DNA of 64,000 nucleotides. It comes from Hymenoscyphus infarciens (Eukaryota; Ascomycota; Leotiomycetes; Helotiales; Helotiaceae). The DNA lies in assembly GCA_001414345.1 (NCBI GenBank), contig LLCB01000211.1:43478-107477 (forward strand). Direction: 5' to 3'. A model generated the notes under the pieces. That model saw nothing but the letters and a program-made list of their open reading frames with translations. It did no database searches and was not told where the DNA came from. Position numbers and translations under genes: made by a program. Positions 1-11,659 of the stretch are shown here, piece by piece (within the stretch, counting starts at the first letter, position 1; every line of letters starts with the position of its first letter).

Positions 1-2458
1 GGAAATGCCCGTTACTATTAGCATCTGATCTTGAAGGTGCAATATGAGCAGGATCAGTGACATAAGTGTTGACGAGATTGAACTGGTGAATTGATTAGCG
101 ATAGTTACAAGTCGGGTATCAGACAACTCACATCTTTCTTCAGACTCTCAACCCACTCAGGATGACGCTTTTCTACATGCTTCTCCCAAAAGTGTTTCTC
201 CTTGAACAATTTTTGACACTCTGGAACACGGCATCTGAATTTGTGTTCATCCTCTTGCTTCACAAACTTCGCCATCTCCTCTTTCAACGCCTCTTCTGTT
301 GGCTTACCACCAAGCTTTCGGACATCTACCGACTCTGGCTCAAGAATTTGCATGATCTTTTCCTCAAAAGTCTTGACCCAGTTGAACGCTCGGGAGAGTT
401 GTTGCTCAGATTTTGAAGGAACACCATTGCGTGGAAACTTTCGATCACCATCAGGAGAAACTGGATCCAAGTCCATATCTTCTGAATCAGGCCCAGTTCG
501 TCTCTTGATAGGGAATGCTTCGCCCAAAGCGCTAGCTCTAGCCGCTGCCTTTCCAGAAGTTGTCAGAGTATTGCGTGGTCTTCTCAGGTGACCGCCTGGG
601 CACTTTCGGGTGAGCTCGTGAACCGAGTCGCTTTCAAACACACAAAAGAAGCAGAAGTTGAAGACTCGGCGGAGGTATTCCACCATAAGATCGAGTTGCT
701 TCTTTTTCACCAAAAGATCTTCATCGTCAACCTCCTCGTCAAGAGCACCTTCTTCCTCTTCCTCCTCCTCTTCGCCCTCCTCAGCAGAGTCCATTGCCTC
801 ATCAAAGTCGAGAGGGTCACGCGACTTTTTGACTTTCTTCACGGCAGGAGCGGTGACTGGAGGTAAGAGGCGGCCAGAGTTTCTGAGATCATCGACTCGT
901 TCTTCAATCTTCAACACAGCATTGAAGTCGGATCCAAAGTCTTCCTCAAATTTACCCACAAGACGCTGAGCCAACTCTAGATCCTTCTCGACTCTTTCCG
1001 GTGCAGAAAACAAATCCCAGAGCGCCTTTTTGCGTGGAAGACTTGGAGGAACATGGACACCGACATGGCAAGTAAAGTCTCCTCGGACCTCGTCCTTGAC
1101 AGTCTTGCCGTTGATGGCTTCGAGGGCCTTTTCAGCCGTTGTAAGCGGTACCGCAGGAGTAGGTGGAACATCTGCATCCTCATCTCTGAGTTCTGGGCGA
1201 TCGGCTGCTGTTGTTTCGGGCGCTGGATGAAGCATTACCCAACCAATTCGGTGGTATCGTTTTCCTGGATTTGGATCACTCAAACTCAGCCATTTGAATC
1301 CACCCTCATCTTCACCCAAATGCTCCTTGCAGAAGGACTCTAGGTTTTGACGACTAACGTGTGGTGCAATGGTTTTGATCAGGAGAGTTGGTTGAAAAGC
1401 ATTCTCATCCCGAATATCACTACCCCGCGATGGGACCAGATCACCAATACCAAGGACTTCATTTGTCGCAGTAGCTTCGCCTTCCTCTTTCTCAACGACT
1501 CCGCCGGCTCCGTTACTCTCGCTTTTTGGGATGCCTTCTAAAGAGTATTCATCAAATGTTCCAGATTCCAGATCTTGCTCCCACTGGCTGTAATTGCCTC
1601 GACGAAATTCGTTTATCTGCTGGCGCAATCCATCTCGAATTTCCGCCAAGTAACGTTCCTGAAACCACTGCTCGCCCTTGTGCTCCTGTACAAAGTTTCG
1701 TGCCATCTTCGCCTGGAGTTCGTCCTTGTACACATCGTAAGCGGCTTGGATCCGTGCTTTTTCCTTTTCACGCTCCTCTTGCGAATCACGGGGTCGAAGT
1801 GGCTCGCCGCGTCTACCGGTTCTTGCGCGTTCTCGTTCTTCCTTGATCTTCTCATTCGTGCGCCACCACTCTCCAAAGTATGAAAAGCCAACTTGGAATT
1901 GTATCGTGGATGGATCGGCCAATGGGTTGACTGTGATGGAAGGGCCGGTATCCTGGCCTGGGACGTATCGGTCAATGTTGGCAGGACCTGGTGATGGTCT
2001 TCGTCGGTCGTCACGATCGCGACCTCGCCGATCATAGTCATCTCTGGGTTGGCGACTAGAAGGTTCGTAACGGTCTACTGCTACCGGGGAACGGGAACGA
2101 TCTCGCGTACGACGTCGATCAGCGCCTAAAGAGAAAAAGAGTAAGTAAGATAACCATTGATGATTGTGTTGCGATAGAACAATCAGGCCTCGGAGTCTGG
2201 GATATAATGTATTCATGTAGCACGGTCTGCAGCCTCGCACCTGCATGAAGTAACGACGACGTGCTCCCAAAGAGACGAAGATAGAAATGGATGACTGGTA
2301 CAAGATCTTGACATACCCGGTGATCGGCCCCGATAGAAATTGTCGCGAGATTCGGGACGGTCGCTCGCTCTATAGCTATCATCGCGTCCACTCCAGCTGG
2401 TTCTCTCCGTTGGCGAACGCGCGAGCGGGGGCTCTCTGTAACCTGGATATGCGTCCAT
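1..2458 (-). CDS. ARS2: ARS2/SERRATE-type zinc-finger RNA-processing protein (3' end outside window)
   Basis: Exons on the minus strand are 2458-2317, 2125-132 and 82 to beyond base 1, so the gene leaves the window. Introns have GTATGT..TTTAG and GTGAGT..CACCAG ends and keep the frame. The start ATG at 2458 opens an Arg/Asp/Ser-rich N terminus. The body has the ARS2 layout: an N-terminal domain near the SYFGEWW motif, a central RRM-like part, an acidic stretch, then a conserved block (VEYLRRVFNFCFFC). A single C2H2 finger has ligands C679, C684, H697 and H702. After the second intron the frame continues with NTYVTDPAHIAP, a typical ARS2 tail. Family knowledge: ARS2 bridges the nuclear cap-binding complex to RNA decay or processing machinery, and in fission yeast (Pir2) it acts in heterochromatin and RNA elimination. 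Identification is strong. Confidence 0.9.
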
Positions 2459-3777
2459 CGTGTCGGTTGGGCTGCTTTGATGTGACCAGCGATACGGGAC
2501 GAGGGGAATCGGTGGTGGCAGGTCTGGTAGGACAGTCCGTCTCCTTTTAGGAGGGGTGTAGAGCGGTTTGAGTGGGAGAGGGAGAGGGAGAGGGAGAGTT
2601 TGTTGCCTATCAAGTGATGGGTGGTGGTGATTGTTGTTGGACGGCAGCGACGACAACGAAGCTGGGGCTGTTTGATTGCATGATTGCCTGTCAGAGAAAA
2701 ACCCCTCAAATAAAAGTAACGTATGTATGTATATGATATGTGATGACGGATGAGTGCGCGATTGACTTGGGGGGGGGGGGGGGGAGAAAAGGGGGGAGAA
2801 AAGGGGGGGGAGGAAGAGGGGGGGGGGCTTGGGCCCTAAAAGGGGGGGGGGAGACAACGGACTTGCCAATGACGAAAAAAAAAGGGAGGGGGGGACGGGA
2901 AAAGAAGGAAGGGGGGGGATGGTAGTAAGTATTGGGGGGGGGCAGAGAAGGAGGCAGAGGTACGAACAAGGTGGATGATGGTTGACGGCGCGAGCTGGAG
3001 CTGGAGCTGTAGCTGTAGCTGCAGCTGCGCATTCTCCAGTACTTGTAGACGAGGAGTAGGAGGAGAAGTGGTGTTGATGGGGAGAGGAGGTCATCTCCAG
3101 TGCTAGTCGTCCTAGCTTCGGGGAACCCATGGCCCTAAACTGCCCTGGGCGCTGATGGGAGGCTCTGAGAGGACGCGGACGTGGACTGAGCGGGATCATG
3201 AGAGCCGAAAGGGAAGGCGCGATCTGGGTATCCACTTCACCCAATAGCCGTTCTGGTTGGTCTGGATCGACTATCACGTGTTTATAATGTGGGGTGGTAT
3301 TTGGCCAATTGGGTTGCTGATTATCCGTTTTGACAGGGGTGGCTTGGTATAATCCCTAGCCTACCTAGGTAAGGTAGCAGCCTAACCTAACTTGAGCTAT
3401 TGTTCCCCTCGCTAGTAGTGCCTCGCTAGGCTAGAAACATTACAATCCCTTTCACTCAGTCAAAAGGAACTCATCAACAACCACAATTCTCCAACTCGAT
3501 AATCTGAAATCGTACCGTACAGGTAAGCCTCCCTATCTCACTACCTACTCTGTATCGCAGCATTATCTCTATCCCCCAAATCTCCAGCCTAAACTACGTC
3601 CTCATGTAAAACGACGTCATCAATTGCGGAGAAGAAACAACAGTCGTACCACCCGACTACTTCCACTCTCCTCGAGGCATATATACCACAACAAGTCTCG
3701 AAACCTTGGAAGATTCAACCGAGACGAGTTCTCAAATATCACATCAATTGACTAACAACATTCATCTAGTCGCCATC
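2459..3777. promoter_or_regulatory. Divergent intergenic region ARS2/TspO with G-tracts
   Basis: This region separates the ARS2 and TspO starts and must hold both promoters and 5' leaders. A long minus-strand open frame crosses it (to 3277) but is low-complexity Pro/Ser-rich and is read as leader or shadow. A TATA-like CATATATA lies at about 3678, roughly 100 bp upstream of the TspO ATG. The stretch at about 2769-2960 is a succession of G runs on the plus strand. Confidence 0.6.
2769..2945 (+). repeat. Polypurine G-tract cluster
   Basis: Several runs of 7 to about 18 consecutive G residues are separated by short A-containing spacers, preceded by GGGAGA repeats at about 2575-2600. The tract lies in the ARS2 leader or promoter and appears C-rich in the ARS2 sense. 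Such DNA can form G-quadruplexes and is prone to length errors, so exact run lengths may be unreliable. Confidence 0.7.
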
Positions 3778-4443
3778 ATGACGACCTTCATCCCCCAAAT
3801 CACCATTCCCGCGGCCGTCTTCGCCAACCCGGCAGCTTCAATCCTCCTCCCAATCGCCCTCGGCACCGCAGTCGGTTTCTCAGTCCGACGTAAGCTCCCT
3901 CTCCCTCTCCCTCACTCCACCACCAACTTCTCTCTAACACATTTCCCAGCCAAAGAAACCCAAAAGAAATACCTCGCCCTGAAACAACCGCCCTACCGTC
4001 CAGCACCATGGGTCTTCGGCCCAGCATGGACCCTCCTCTACGGCCTCATGGGCTACTCCGCCCACCGCGCCTACAGCGTAGGAATGAACCCCCTCTCCAC
4101 AGCAGAACAGCTCGTCGCCACTAAACACGGCGCAACCCTTTACACAATCCAACTCGGTCTCAATCTCATCTGGATGCCGCTCTTCTTCGTTGCTAAACGT
4201 CCCATCGAAGCTACCGTCGATATCGTTGCTCTCACCGGTGTCGTTGGGTACTTGACGTATACATGGGGAAAGGTTGATGCTGTTGCCGGGTGGGCTTTGG
4301 CTCCTTACTTGGGATGGTTGGGCTTTGCTACTTATTTGACTGTGGGCGTGGGACATTTGAATGATTGGAATTTGGCGGATAAGGAGGTTGATGCTTCGCC
4401 TATCAACAAGGGGACTAAGTATGTGGATGAGAAGAAGGAGTAA
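3778..4443 (+). CDS. TspO/MBR family (peripheral benzodiazepine receptor-like) membrane protein
   Basis: Exons 3778-3889 and 3950-4443 give 201 residues; the intron starts GTAAGC and ends CCCAG. The first in-frame ATG after an upstream stop-rich leader is at 3778. The protein is hydrophobic with about five membrane segments. It carries the family hallmark after the first helix: a PPYRPAPWVFGPAWTLLYGLMG block around residues 48-68 (Pro-rich loop, then W-x-F-G-P-x-W). TspO/MBR proteins bind porphyrins and sterols in the outer membrane of bacteria or mitochondria; the fungal role is poorly defined. Slightly longer than bacterial TspO because of an N-terminal extension and a charged C-terminal tail. 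The start is well supported by the conserved splice, the membrane topology only by inspection. Confidence 0.9.
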   Translation: MTTFIPQITIPAAVFANPAASILLPIALGTAVGFSVRRKLPLPLPHSTTNFSLTHFPAKETQKKYLALKQPPYRPAPWVFGPAWTLLYGLMGYSAHRAYSVGMNPLSTAEQLVATKHGATLYTIQLGLNLIWMPLFFVAKRPIEATVDIVALTGVVGYLTYTWGKVDAVAGWALAPYLGWLGFATYLTVGVGHLNDWNLADKEVDASPINKGTKYVDEKKE

Positions 4444-4899
4444 ATGCCTACATGGTTTGGCTGGCTGGTTGTAAAATTATAGGCCTAGGGTAAGAGACTA
4501 CCACGGAGTTATGCAGCTTGTTTCAATGGGGTTTTTGATTTTATAGTCTTCCGTTATACCTTTTGGGAGAAATCTCCTTTTTAGCTTTTCTCAATTCATG
4601 CAATTCAGACGGAATGCCCTTGTGATGTATCACTTTAACTCTTCTCAACTTTCCAGAAATCCACTACTAAAAGAAGTGAGTTGATCATTACTCTCCGACA
4701 CTCTTGCGGCTATTCTCACACAGTCACAACCATCTCTTTGAAGATTTTCACGGCGAATCAAAAATACCCAAGCTTTTCCATTCTTCCGAATCCTTATCTT
4801 TTTTCAAAGTTTCAAAAAAAGAGTTGAGGTGAAGGAGAGCAATATCGATGGTTTTTTTTCTCTTCCTTTTAAACCCCATCTAGATAATGAACTTCTAAT

Positions 4900-7260
4900 T
4901 TGATAAACCGAGAAAAGAGATAAGCAGGTTTAAGATTTTTAGTATTAACGATTTAAATAACTTTATTCTTATTAGAGGGTTTATCCTAGCTATTTATATA
5001 TTGTTAAATGATTTAGTTTTTTGCTCTTTTCTTCTTCTTTTTTCTTCTTCTTCTGTTTTATTTGTAATTTTATAGAAAACAGAATTAGTTCTTACTATTT
5101 ATAGAGAATAGAAGAATCTTTATTATTTATAGAGAATAGAAGGATTTTATAATAGTTTATATTAAAGAAAGAGTTTAAGATTTTTCATTTTCTTAGCTAC
5201 TTATAAGGTTTTATTCTAGAGACGTGTGAGTAGAGAGAGAAGTTTAGTATAGTAGGTTTTTAATATATTATAGAAAGTAAGAGGTCTTACTAAGCTTTCT
5301 TTTGAATAGTAGAAGTTTATAATATAAGATATCTTCTTAGTTATTCTTATATTCTACGTATAAACGCGTTTAGTAGTCCGGTTATAAACTACTCTTATTT
5401 AGAGTAGTTTTAGACTTAAAACTAGATAGCTTCGAACTACGAAGCTGCTAAACTAGCTTAGAAGTGCTAAGATATTAAACTATAAATTAAAGCTATTTAT
5501 ACTTACTCTATATATAGTAGAAGTATATCTCTTTCTATCTCTTTATTTAATCTCTCTTTCTCTCTTATAGAATTCTTTCTAATATAGCTAAGTACTATTA
5601 TAAATAAGTATATTATACTACTTATACTAGCTCTTAGAGTAACGTAGATAGGGTAGACGTACTTCTAAGTATACTAAAATAATAATTTTTTTAGTAGAGC
5701 TTTTTAAATATAAGATTATAAGTAAAATTATTATTAAATTTCTATATTATACTTTAGTAGAGTTTAAAGAATAAGATAATAATTTAAATATTTAGTTAGA
5801 TTAGAGCTAGAAATATAAGCTTAGAACTATATTCTACTAAATTATATAGAGTATAAGAATAACTAAAGAGATAGAAAAGAGAAGAGAGAAATAAGAGTTT
5901 TTATTTTTAGAAGTTAGAGATTAAGAATGCTTTTTTTTTGTTTTTTTAAAGAGATAGAGCGTCGAGAGAGAAAGATTAAAAGAGCTATCTTCTAGAATAA
6001 GTACTTAGCTAAGAGAGTTTTTAGGTTTTAGAAATAGTAGAAGAGAATTAGATAGATTTATAGCGTAGTTTTGTTTTCTTTCTTCTTAAGATTAATTTAA
6101 AAGATAAGAAAATAAGTTGAAAAAGTGCTTATTTATACTACTCTTTATAAATAGATAAGAGAATCTTTTTAAATCTTTTAATTAACTCTCGAGTTTAAAA
6201 CTTAAAAACCTAGACTTTAATAGAATAGATATATATAGAAATATACTTCTACTAGTTAATTCTAATAGCTAGGAGTATTTAGAATTCTATCGAAGAAATA
6301 GAGATATTCCTAGAAACGTATTACTAGACTATAGAAACGTGATTTATACGTATTTTAGACTAAATAAAGCGAGATATAATTCTAGTATCTTACTTAACTA
6401 AGTATTACTACTCTAGATAACTTATTAAGTTAAGTTAAAAGGTTTTATAAAACACTTCTAGAGTCTAGAATAAGCTTTTTAAATAGTTCTATTCTATTCT
6501 AAAAGAATTCTAGAAGAGTTCTAAAAGTTTACTAGAATCTATTTTATATACTAAACTCTATTTAATTATTAAAGTATAAAGATAATTAGACTTAGATAGC
6601 GATATAATATTATATTAAATTATTACGATATAGATTATATAATAAATATTATAAATTCTTAACTAATATAATAAATATCGCTTTAAAAGTAATAATACTT
6701 AATAAATATTAGAGTTTTAATACTAGTGTCTTTAAATCCTAAATAAATATTATATAACTTATTTTCACTATTTAAAATATAGTTTATTATATTAGAAAGT
6801 TATTATATAAATCTTAAAATAGTATAAAGGTCTTATAATAAGAAGACTACTTTCTTAGAGTTATAAATAATTTTAATTTATTTAAAAAAAATATATAACT
6901 TTATTTTAATTTTAGAAAAGAGTATTCTATTAGCTCTTAGCTAGAAGAACTATTCTCTACTAATAATCGATATATTATTAGTTATTCTTAGAAATCTAGT
7001 ATTAATCGAATTACTTAATATAAGACGATAAATATCGTAGATCTCTCTAATATACTACTAGTAATATCGCCGCCTAAGTCTGAATACGATGAATTTTACT
7101 AGACCCTCTTTTGATATTACGATACTTTATTTTAGACTAGATAGGTATTTGAAGAGCACTATCTATCTATATGCTATAACCGAATCAAGAAGCAAGTTTA
7201 TAAACATATAAAGCTTATATTAATTATTAATAGATAATCAGCTTCTAAAACGTAGAAATC
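4900..7260. mobile_element. RIP-degraded transposon relic block 1
   Basis: The DNA becomes extremely AT-rich after the TspO 3' region, with CA and TG dinucleotides rare and no open frame. Parts are shared with the 28-35.7 kb block: about 5330-5560 matches the reverse complement of about 29690-29900, and about 6597-7075 matches about 32373-32815 in the same orientation. These shared pieces show that the block is repeated mobile DNA and not merely AT-rich spacer. The element class could not be read. Confidence 0.8.
6597..7075 (+). repeat. Dispersed AT-rich repeat, copy 1
   Basis: About 450 bp that begins near a TAGCGATATA motif and ends at CTAGTAATATCGC. It aligns by eye with 32373-32815 on the same strand and with part of 29900-30290 in reverse. 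Conserved landmarks are TAGCTCTTAGCTAGAAGAAC and TTATTAGTTATTCTTAGAAA. The ends are similar but inverted (AGCGATAT at both), which suggests a small inverted-repeat element mutated by RIP. Confidence 0.55.
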
Positions 7261-7395
7261 CCAAGAGTGAACAGGTTCATTTCATGGCACACGTAGAACA
7301 TAGGTCATAACACAGTCTGGTATTGCTACAATAGTCATTATTCTACATTGTTCGCAACCATAATACCAAGACTCCGAATGAGTTCCCCGGCTTTT

Positions 7396-9253
7396 CTATC
7401 TGCTTAGACATATGTCATCAATTCTCAGAATCATCTTTACCGTCTCAGCAGCCAACTCCACGGCACTAGTGCTGACAAGGAGAGGCTGTAAAACATTCTC
7501 ATCTGCAATATCAATCTTGACTCCTCCACTCTTGATGCTGACACCAGCATTCTTCTCGCCGTTTGCGTGCTTATGTCTCAGCTCAGTGACGACTTTGATG
7601 CTGTTTAAACCTGCATTTTCGGCTAATGTTGTTGGGATAACCTCCATGGCGTCGGCGAAAGCTTTCCAGCAAATGGCTTCGGTGCCTTGTAGAGCTCGGC
7701 TTTGCTTGGCGAGTTGGGATGCGATTTCGATTTCAGGTGCTCCACCTCCTGCGATGAGAGCCTTCTTCTTTACCAGGCATCTAATAACACACAAGGCATC
7801 GTGAAGACTTCGCTCAGCCTCATCGAGAATAAGTGAGTTGGCACCTCTGCAAACAATGCTGACGGTCTTTCCAGCACTCTTTGTCCCTGTCACCTTGACA
7901 ATTCTGCTTCCGCTAGTCTGGTGCTCCTCGATCAAATCTGCACTTCCCAGCTTGTCTTCTGTAAATGAGTCGATATCTGCAATTGGCTTGCAGCCGGTAG
8001 ATTTGCAAATGAATTCTACCTCGTCTCTCTCGATATCTTTGATGCAGAGAATGTTGAGCTTGGCGAGGAAATGGAGGGAAAGGTCATTGACGGCGTCTCT
8101 AAGAATGGATTTTTGGATGAAAAGAACGTTGCACTTTGCCTTCTTGATCTTCTTGACCATATTCAAAAGGTAGGTTCGCTCTTCTTTGAGGATTTTGTCC
8201 ATTTGACGGTAATCATTAACAACGATTTGGTTTTCCATCTGAATTCCCAGTTAGCAAGATGTAGTGATGGGCAAAAAAAGAACTCTTACATCCGGTTTTG
8301 GGGGACTGAGCTGGAACTGAATTAGTCCTATCCGTGCCTTTTCCATTCTGACTGGACCACCGCCGTTCTTAACGACTGGCTGTGTCAAAACAACACCCTC
8401 CACCATCTCACTGTCCTCGATTGTGCCTCCAACCTTCTTTACTATTCTGATATTGTTCAGGTCCACATTCTCAGCAGTCTTGAGGTCGATCGTCTTTGTA
8501 ATAGCATTTACTGCCATGGGGGCAAGTAAATTCGAGTGTTGGGATACGATCTTGGAGGAGAGAGATGTAGTGGCGGCTTGTAAAAGGATTGATGTATCGG
8601 CAAGGGAAACGGGATGTGACATTGCATGCAAAACTTGGACTGCTGCCGCAGCGGCTCTCTGGAATGATTCGGCAATCACAGAGGGGTGTATGCCTTTCCC
8701 AAGTAATCTGTCTGCAGCTCCCAACAAACTTCCGCAAATAACCACCACTGATGTTGTTCCATCTCCAGCTTCAACATCTTGTGCCGCTGATAGATCTACG
8801 AGCATCTTTGCCGAGGGGTGCATAACAGCCATACTCTTCAGCATAGTGCTTCCATCATTTGTGATCTGGTTTGGGTCAGCCATTATTCTCATATCTCCTT
8901 GTCGAATCCCTTACAATAGTCTGCCCTCGTCCGTCCTGAATCATCTTGTCCACTGCAAAATTTATGAGTATTTCGTTGAAGTGTTCCGGGGGTGCCTATT
9001 CTTACTTCCTCGAGGTCCAAGAGACGTTCGTACGGCATCCGCAACAGCTAAACAAATATTAGTCTCGTCTTTGTGCAAGCTTCGCAAATTCTCAACCTAC
9101 CTCTGGCAGCAACAATATTTGCTGTTCGGACAGCCATAGGCTTCTCCTTGTCCTGTAGCTTGAATTAGCTATACCGCATGATAATAAATATGCTAGAGAC
9201 CGTACCTTGAAGGCAGCATTGCCAGAATTTCCGGCAGATTGGGTCATAGCCAT
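7396..9253 (-). CDS. CCT4: T-complex protein 1 subunit delta (chaperonin CCT4)
   Basis: Six exons on the minus strand: 9253-9206, 9152-9101, 9047-9006, 8952-8915, 8865-8290 and 8238-7396, giving 532 residues, the normal size for CCT4 (about 530). All introns are 49-53 bp with GT..AG ends. The group II chaperonin ATP-site motif GDGTTS is at 94-99, LGPRGMDKMI precedes it, and the C-terminal AGGGAPEIE motif lies near residue 418. Delta-specific stretches such as [14 protein letters not shown] and [15 protein letters not shown] identify the subunit. CCT folds actin and tubulin in the cytosol as a double ring of eight subunits. A second Met (9247) two codons in could also serve as the start. Confidence 0.96.
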
Positions 9254-9645
9254 TTTCGATAATTCAGAGGTTCGCCAAACAAATTTCAAGGGAATATGGC
9301 GCTCAAAGGGTTGCTTGCTCGAGGTGTCGCGTTGCAAGGCTGGTGAACCGCGTCGCAGAAAATCATTTTGCCATAGAAGCTTCGATGCGGACCTAATATA
9401 CAAGGCATGACAAGGCTGCAAGCCTTACGTAAGCGAGGTTGTCGCGATTTGAGGAGCGTCGTCAGGGAGCTTGCCTTGAGGACAATAACATCTCGACTTC
9501 AATAATCAGCCTCAACTCTGGTCATAAACCTCCACCCCTGGCGCATCAACTCCAAATCCAGCAATACTCTTTCCAAACTCTCAACACGAATCCCTGATAC
9601 ACCCTTTTACATTAATACCGGGTTCCGTTTCCACCCTCTGACAGA
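9254..9645. promoter_or_regulatory. Bidirectional promoter CCT4/RPT1
   Basis: Only 392 bp separate the start codons of a chaperonin gene and a proteasome ATPase gene, so their promoters must overlap or abut. No TATA box or proteasome-type control element was recognised with confidence. Confidence 0.6.
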
Positions 9646-11164
9646 ATGCGTATGTCCTCCCGGCTCCAAATCACCTTTCTCTACTAACATCCCGCAGCGA
9701 GCGCCACTGGAGCAGATTGGCAGAAGTACACCAAGAAGTTCGCGGACGATGAAATAGAAGAGAAGAAGATTACACCTTTGACGGATGAGTAGGTCCTCTC
9801 GGTTTGGCAAACGGCGGATGTGTTACTGATTGCATTAGGGATATCCAAGTCCTGAAAACATATGGCGCAGCTCCATACGCTGCTGGCCTCAAGAAGCTAG
9901 AACAACAGATTAAGGAGAGGCAGAACAGTGTGAACGAGAAGATTGGTGTCAAAGTATGGAGCTCCAGATCCCGAAATACCCTCATGGTTTTGACAATAGA
10001 ACAGGAATCAGATACCGGTTTAGCTCCACCTCATCTTTGGGATGTCGCCGCGGATCGTCAACGAATGTCAGAAGAGCAACCATTACAAGTGGCGAGATGT
10101 ACGAAGATCATCCAAGACGAGAAGGACCCCGAGAAGAGCAAATATGTCATCAACGTCAAGCAGATCGCAAAGTTTGTTGTAAACTTGGGCGAGCGTGTCA
10201 GTCCCACGGATATTGAGGAGGGCATGCGAGTTGGGTGAGTTTGGATGTCGATTTCACCCCGGATCTCTGTTAATTTTGATAAAGTGTCGACCGAAACAAG
10301 TACCAGATTCTCCTGCCATTACCACCGAAGATCGATGCCAGTGTCACAATGATGACTGTCGAGGAGAAGCCCGATGTTACATATGGTGATGTGGGAGGAT
10401 GCAAGGAACAAGTAGAGAAGCTCCGTGAAGTTGTTGAGATGCCTCTATTATCACCAGAACGATTCGTCAACCTCGGTATCGATCCACCCAAGGGAGCTTT
10501 GCTTTACGGACCCCCAGGAACAGGAAAGACCCTTTGCGCGCGAGCTGTTGCCAACAGAACCGATGCGACATTTATCCGAGTTATTGGTAGTGAGTTGGTG
10601 CAGAAGTACGTTGGTGAAGGAGCAAGAATGGTTAGAGAGCTGTTTGAAATGGCCCGGACCAAGAAGGCATGCATTATTTTCTTCGATGAAATTGATGCCA
10701 TCGGAGGTGCCCGAGTGGACGACGGCGCTGGAGGTGATAACGAAGTACAGAGAACCATGTTGGAGTTGATTACACAACTGGATGGTTTTGATGCACGAGG
10801 AAACATCAAGGTTATGTTTGCCACCAACAGACCTTCGACACTTGATCCAGCTCTTATGAGACCTGGACGTATCGACCGCAAAATCGAATTTTCCCTACCA
10901 GATCTCGAGGGACGTGCGAATATTCTACGAATTCATGCCAAGAGTATGTCTGTCGAACGTGATATTCGATGGGAGTTGATCTCACGTCTTTGCCCCAACT
11001 CAACGGGAGCCGAGTTGAGAAGTGTGTGCACAGAAGCTGGTATGTTCGCCATCCGTGCACGAAGGAAGGTGGCAACCGAGAAGGATTTCTTGAGTGCAGT
11101 GGACAAGGTTATCAAGGGCAATTTGAAGTTCAACTCTACCGCTACGTACATGCAATATAACTAG
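9646..11164 (+). CDS. RPT1: 26S proteasome regulatory subunit 7, AAA ATPase Rpt1
   Basis: Exons 9646-9649, 9698-9788, 9839-9953, 10005-10234 and 10285-11164 give 439 residues (human PSMC2 has 433). The first coding exon is only ATGC; the splice to CGAGC gives [12 protein letters not shown], matching the Rpt1 N terminus, and the intron has a CTAAC branch site. Walker A GPPGTGKT is at 222-229, Walker B DEID at 281-284, followed by the AAA arginine-finger region and the [12 protein letters not shown] segment; the C terminus is YMQYN. Rpt1 belongs to the hexameric ATPase ring that unfolds ubiquitinated substrates and opens the 20S gate. Intron 3 (9954-10004, 51 bp) has no in-frame stop, so its retention would add 17 residues. 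Confidence 0.97.
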
Positions 11165-11659
11165 ATGTACTTATACGGAAGAGCGGTTGTAATAATATCA
11201 GGCGCATGGGAAGTGTTCCAGGTGGAATCAGTGCGTCAAGAAAGAGCAGCTCTGGTTGCTGTAAATAGATAATTCTCGTTGCCAGCAATGGGGAATTAGG
11301 GTTTCTGGGCGGTCATAACTTGGGCTGGAATGCAACCATAGGTAGACATGTACTCATAGTCCAGCGAAAGTATCAAGCGCATCTACCATGATATATCGTT
11401 GTCTCTCATTTGATGTCATTTTTCCTTCAAGTTGTAAGTGATTCCCCTCCCATAAAGGTTTCATTGCTGCAGCTGGATACAGCATACTAAAATTGTCCTA
11501 GTAAAGGACGTTGAGGCAGGAGCGAATGTAGCTAGTTGAGCGACATACCTTAACTAGCCTCCACGGCACTTTCCCATTTTCAAAGTCGTCGCTACACACA
11601 ACAATACCGTTCCTGACATGTCTCTTCCAACAAGATACTCACTTTTCACTATCTGTGGA
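11165..11659. other. Intergenic region downstream of RPT1
   Basis: Ordinary-composition DNA with the presumed RPT1 3' untranslated region. No gene, repeat or RNA was recognised. Confidence 0.5.

Noticed and set aside
2213..3277. Long minus-strand open frame upstream of ARS2
   Set aside because: Low-complexity Pro/Ser text created by C runs; the real ARS2 start lies inside it at 2458 in a spliced gene.
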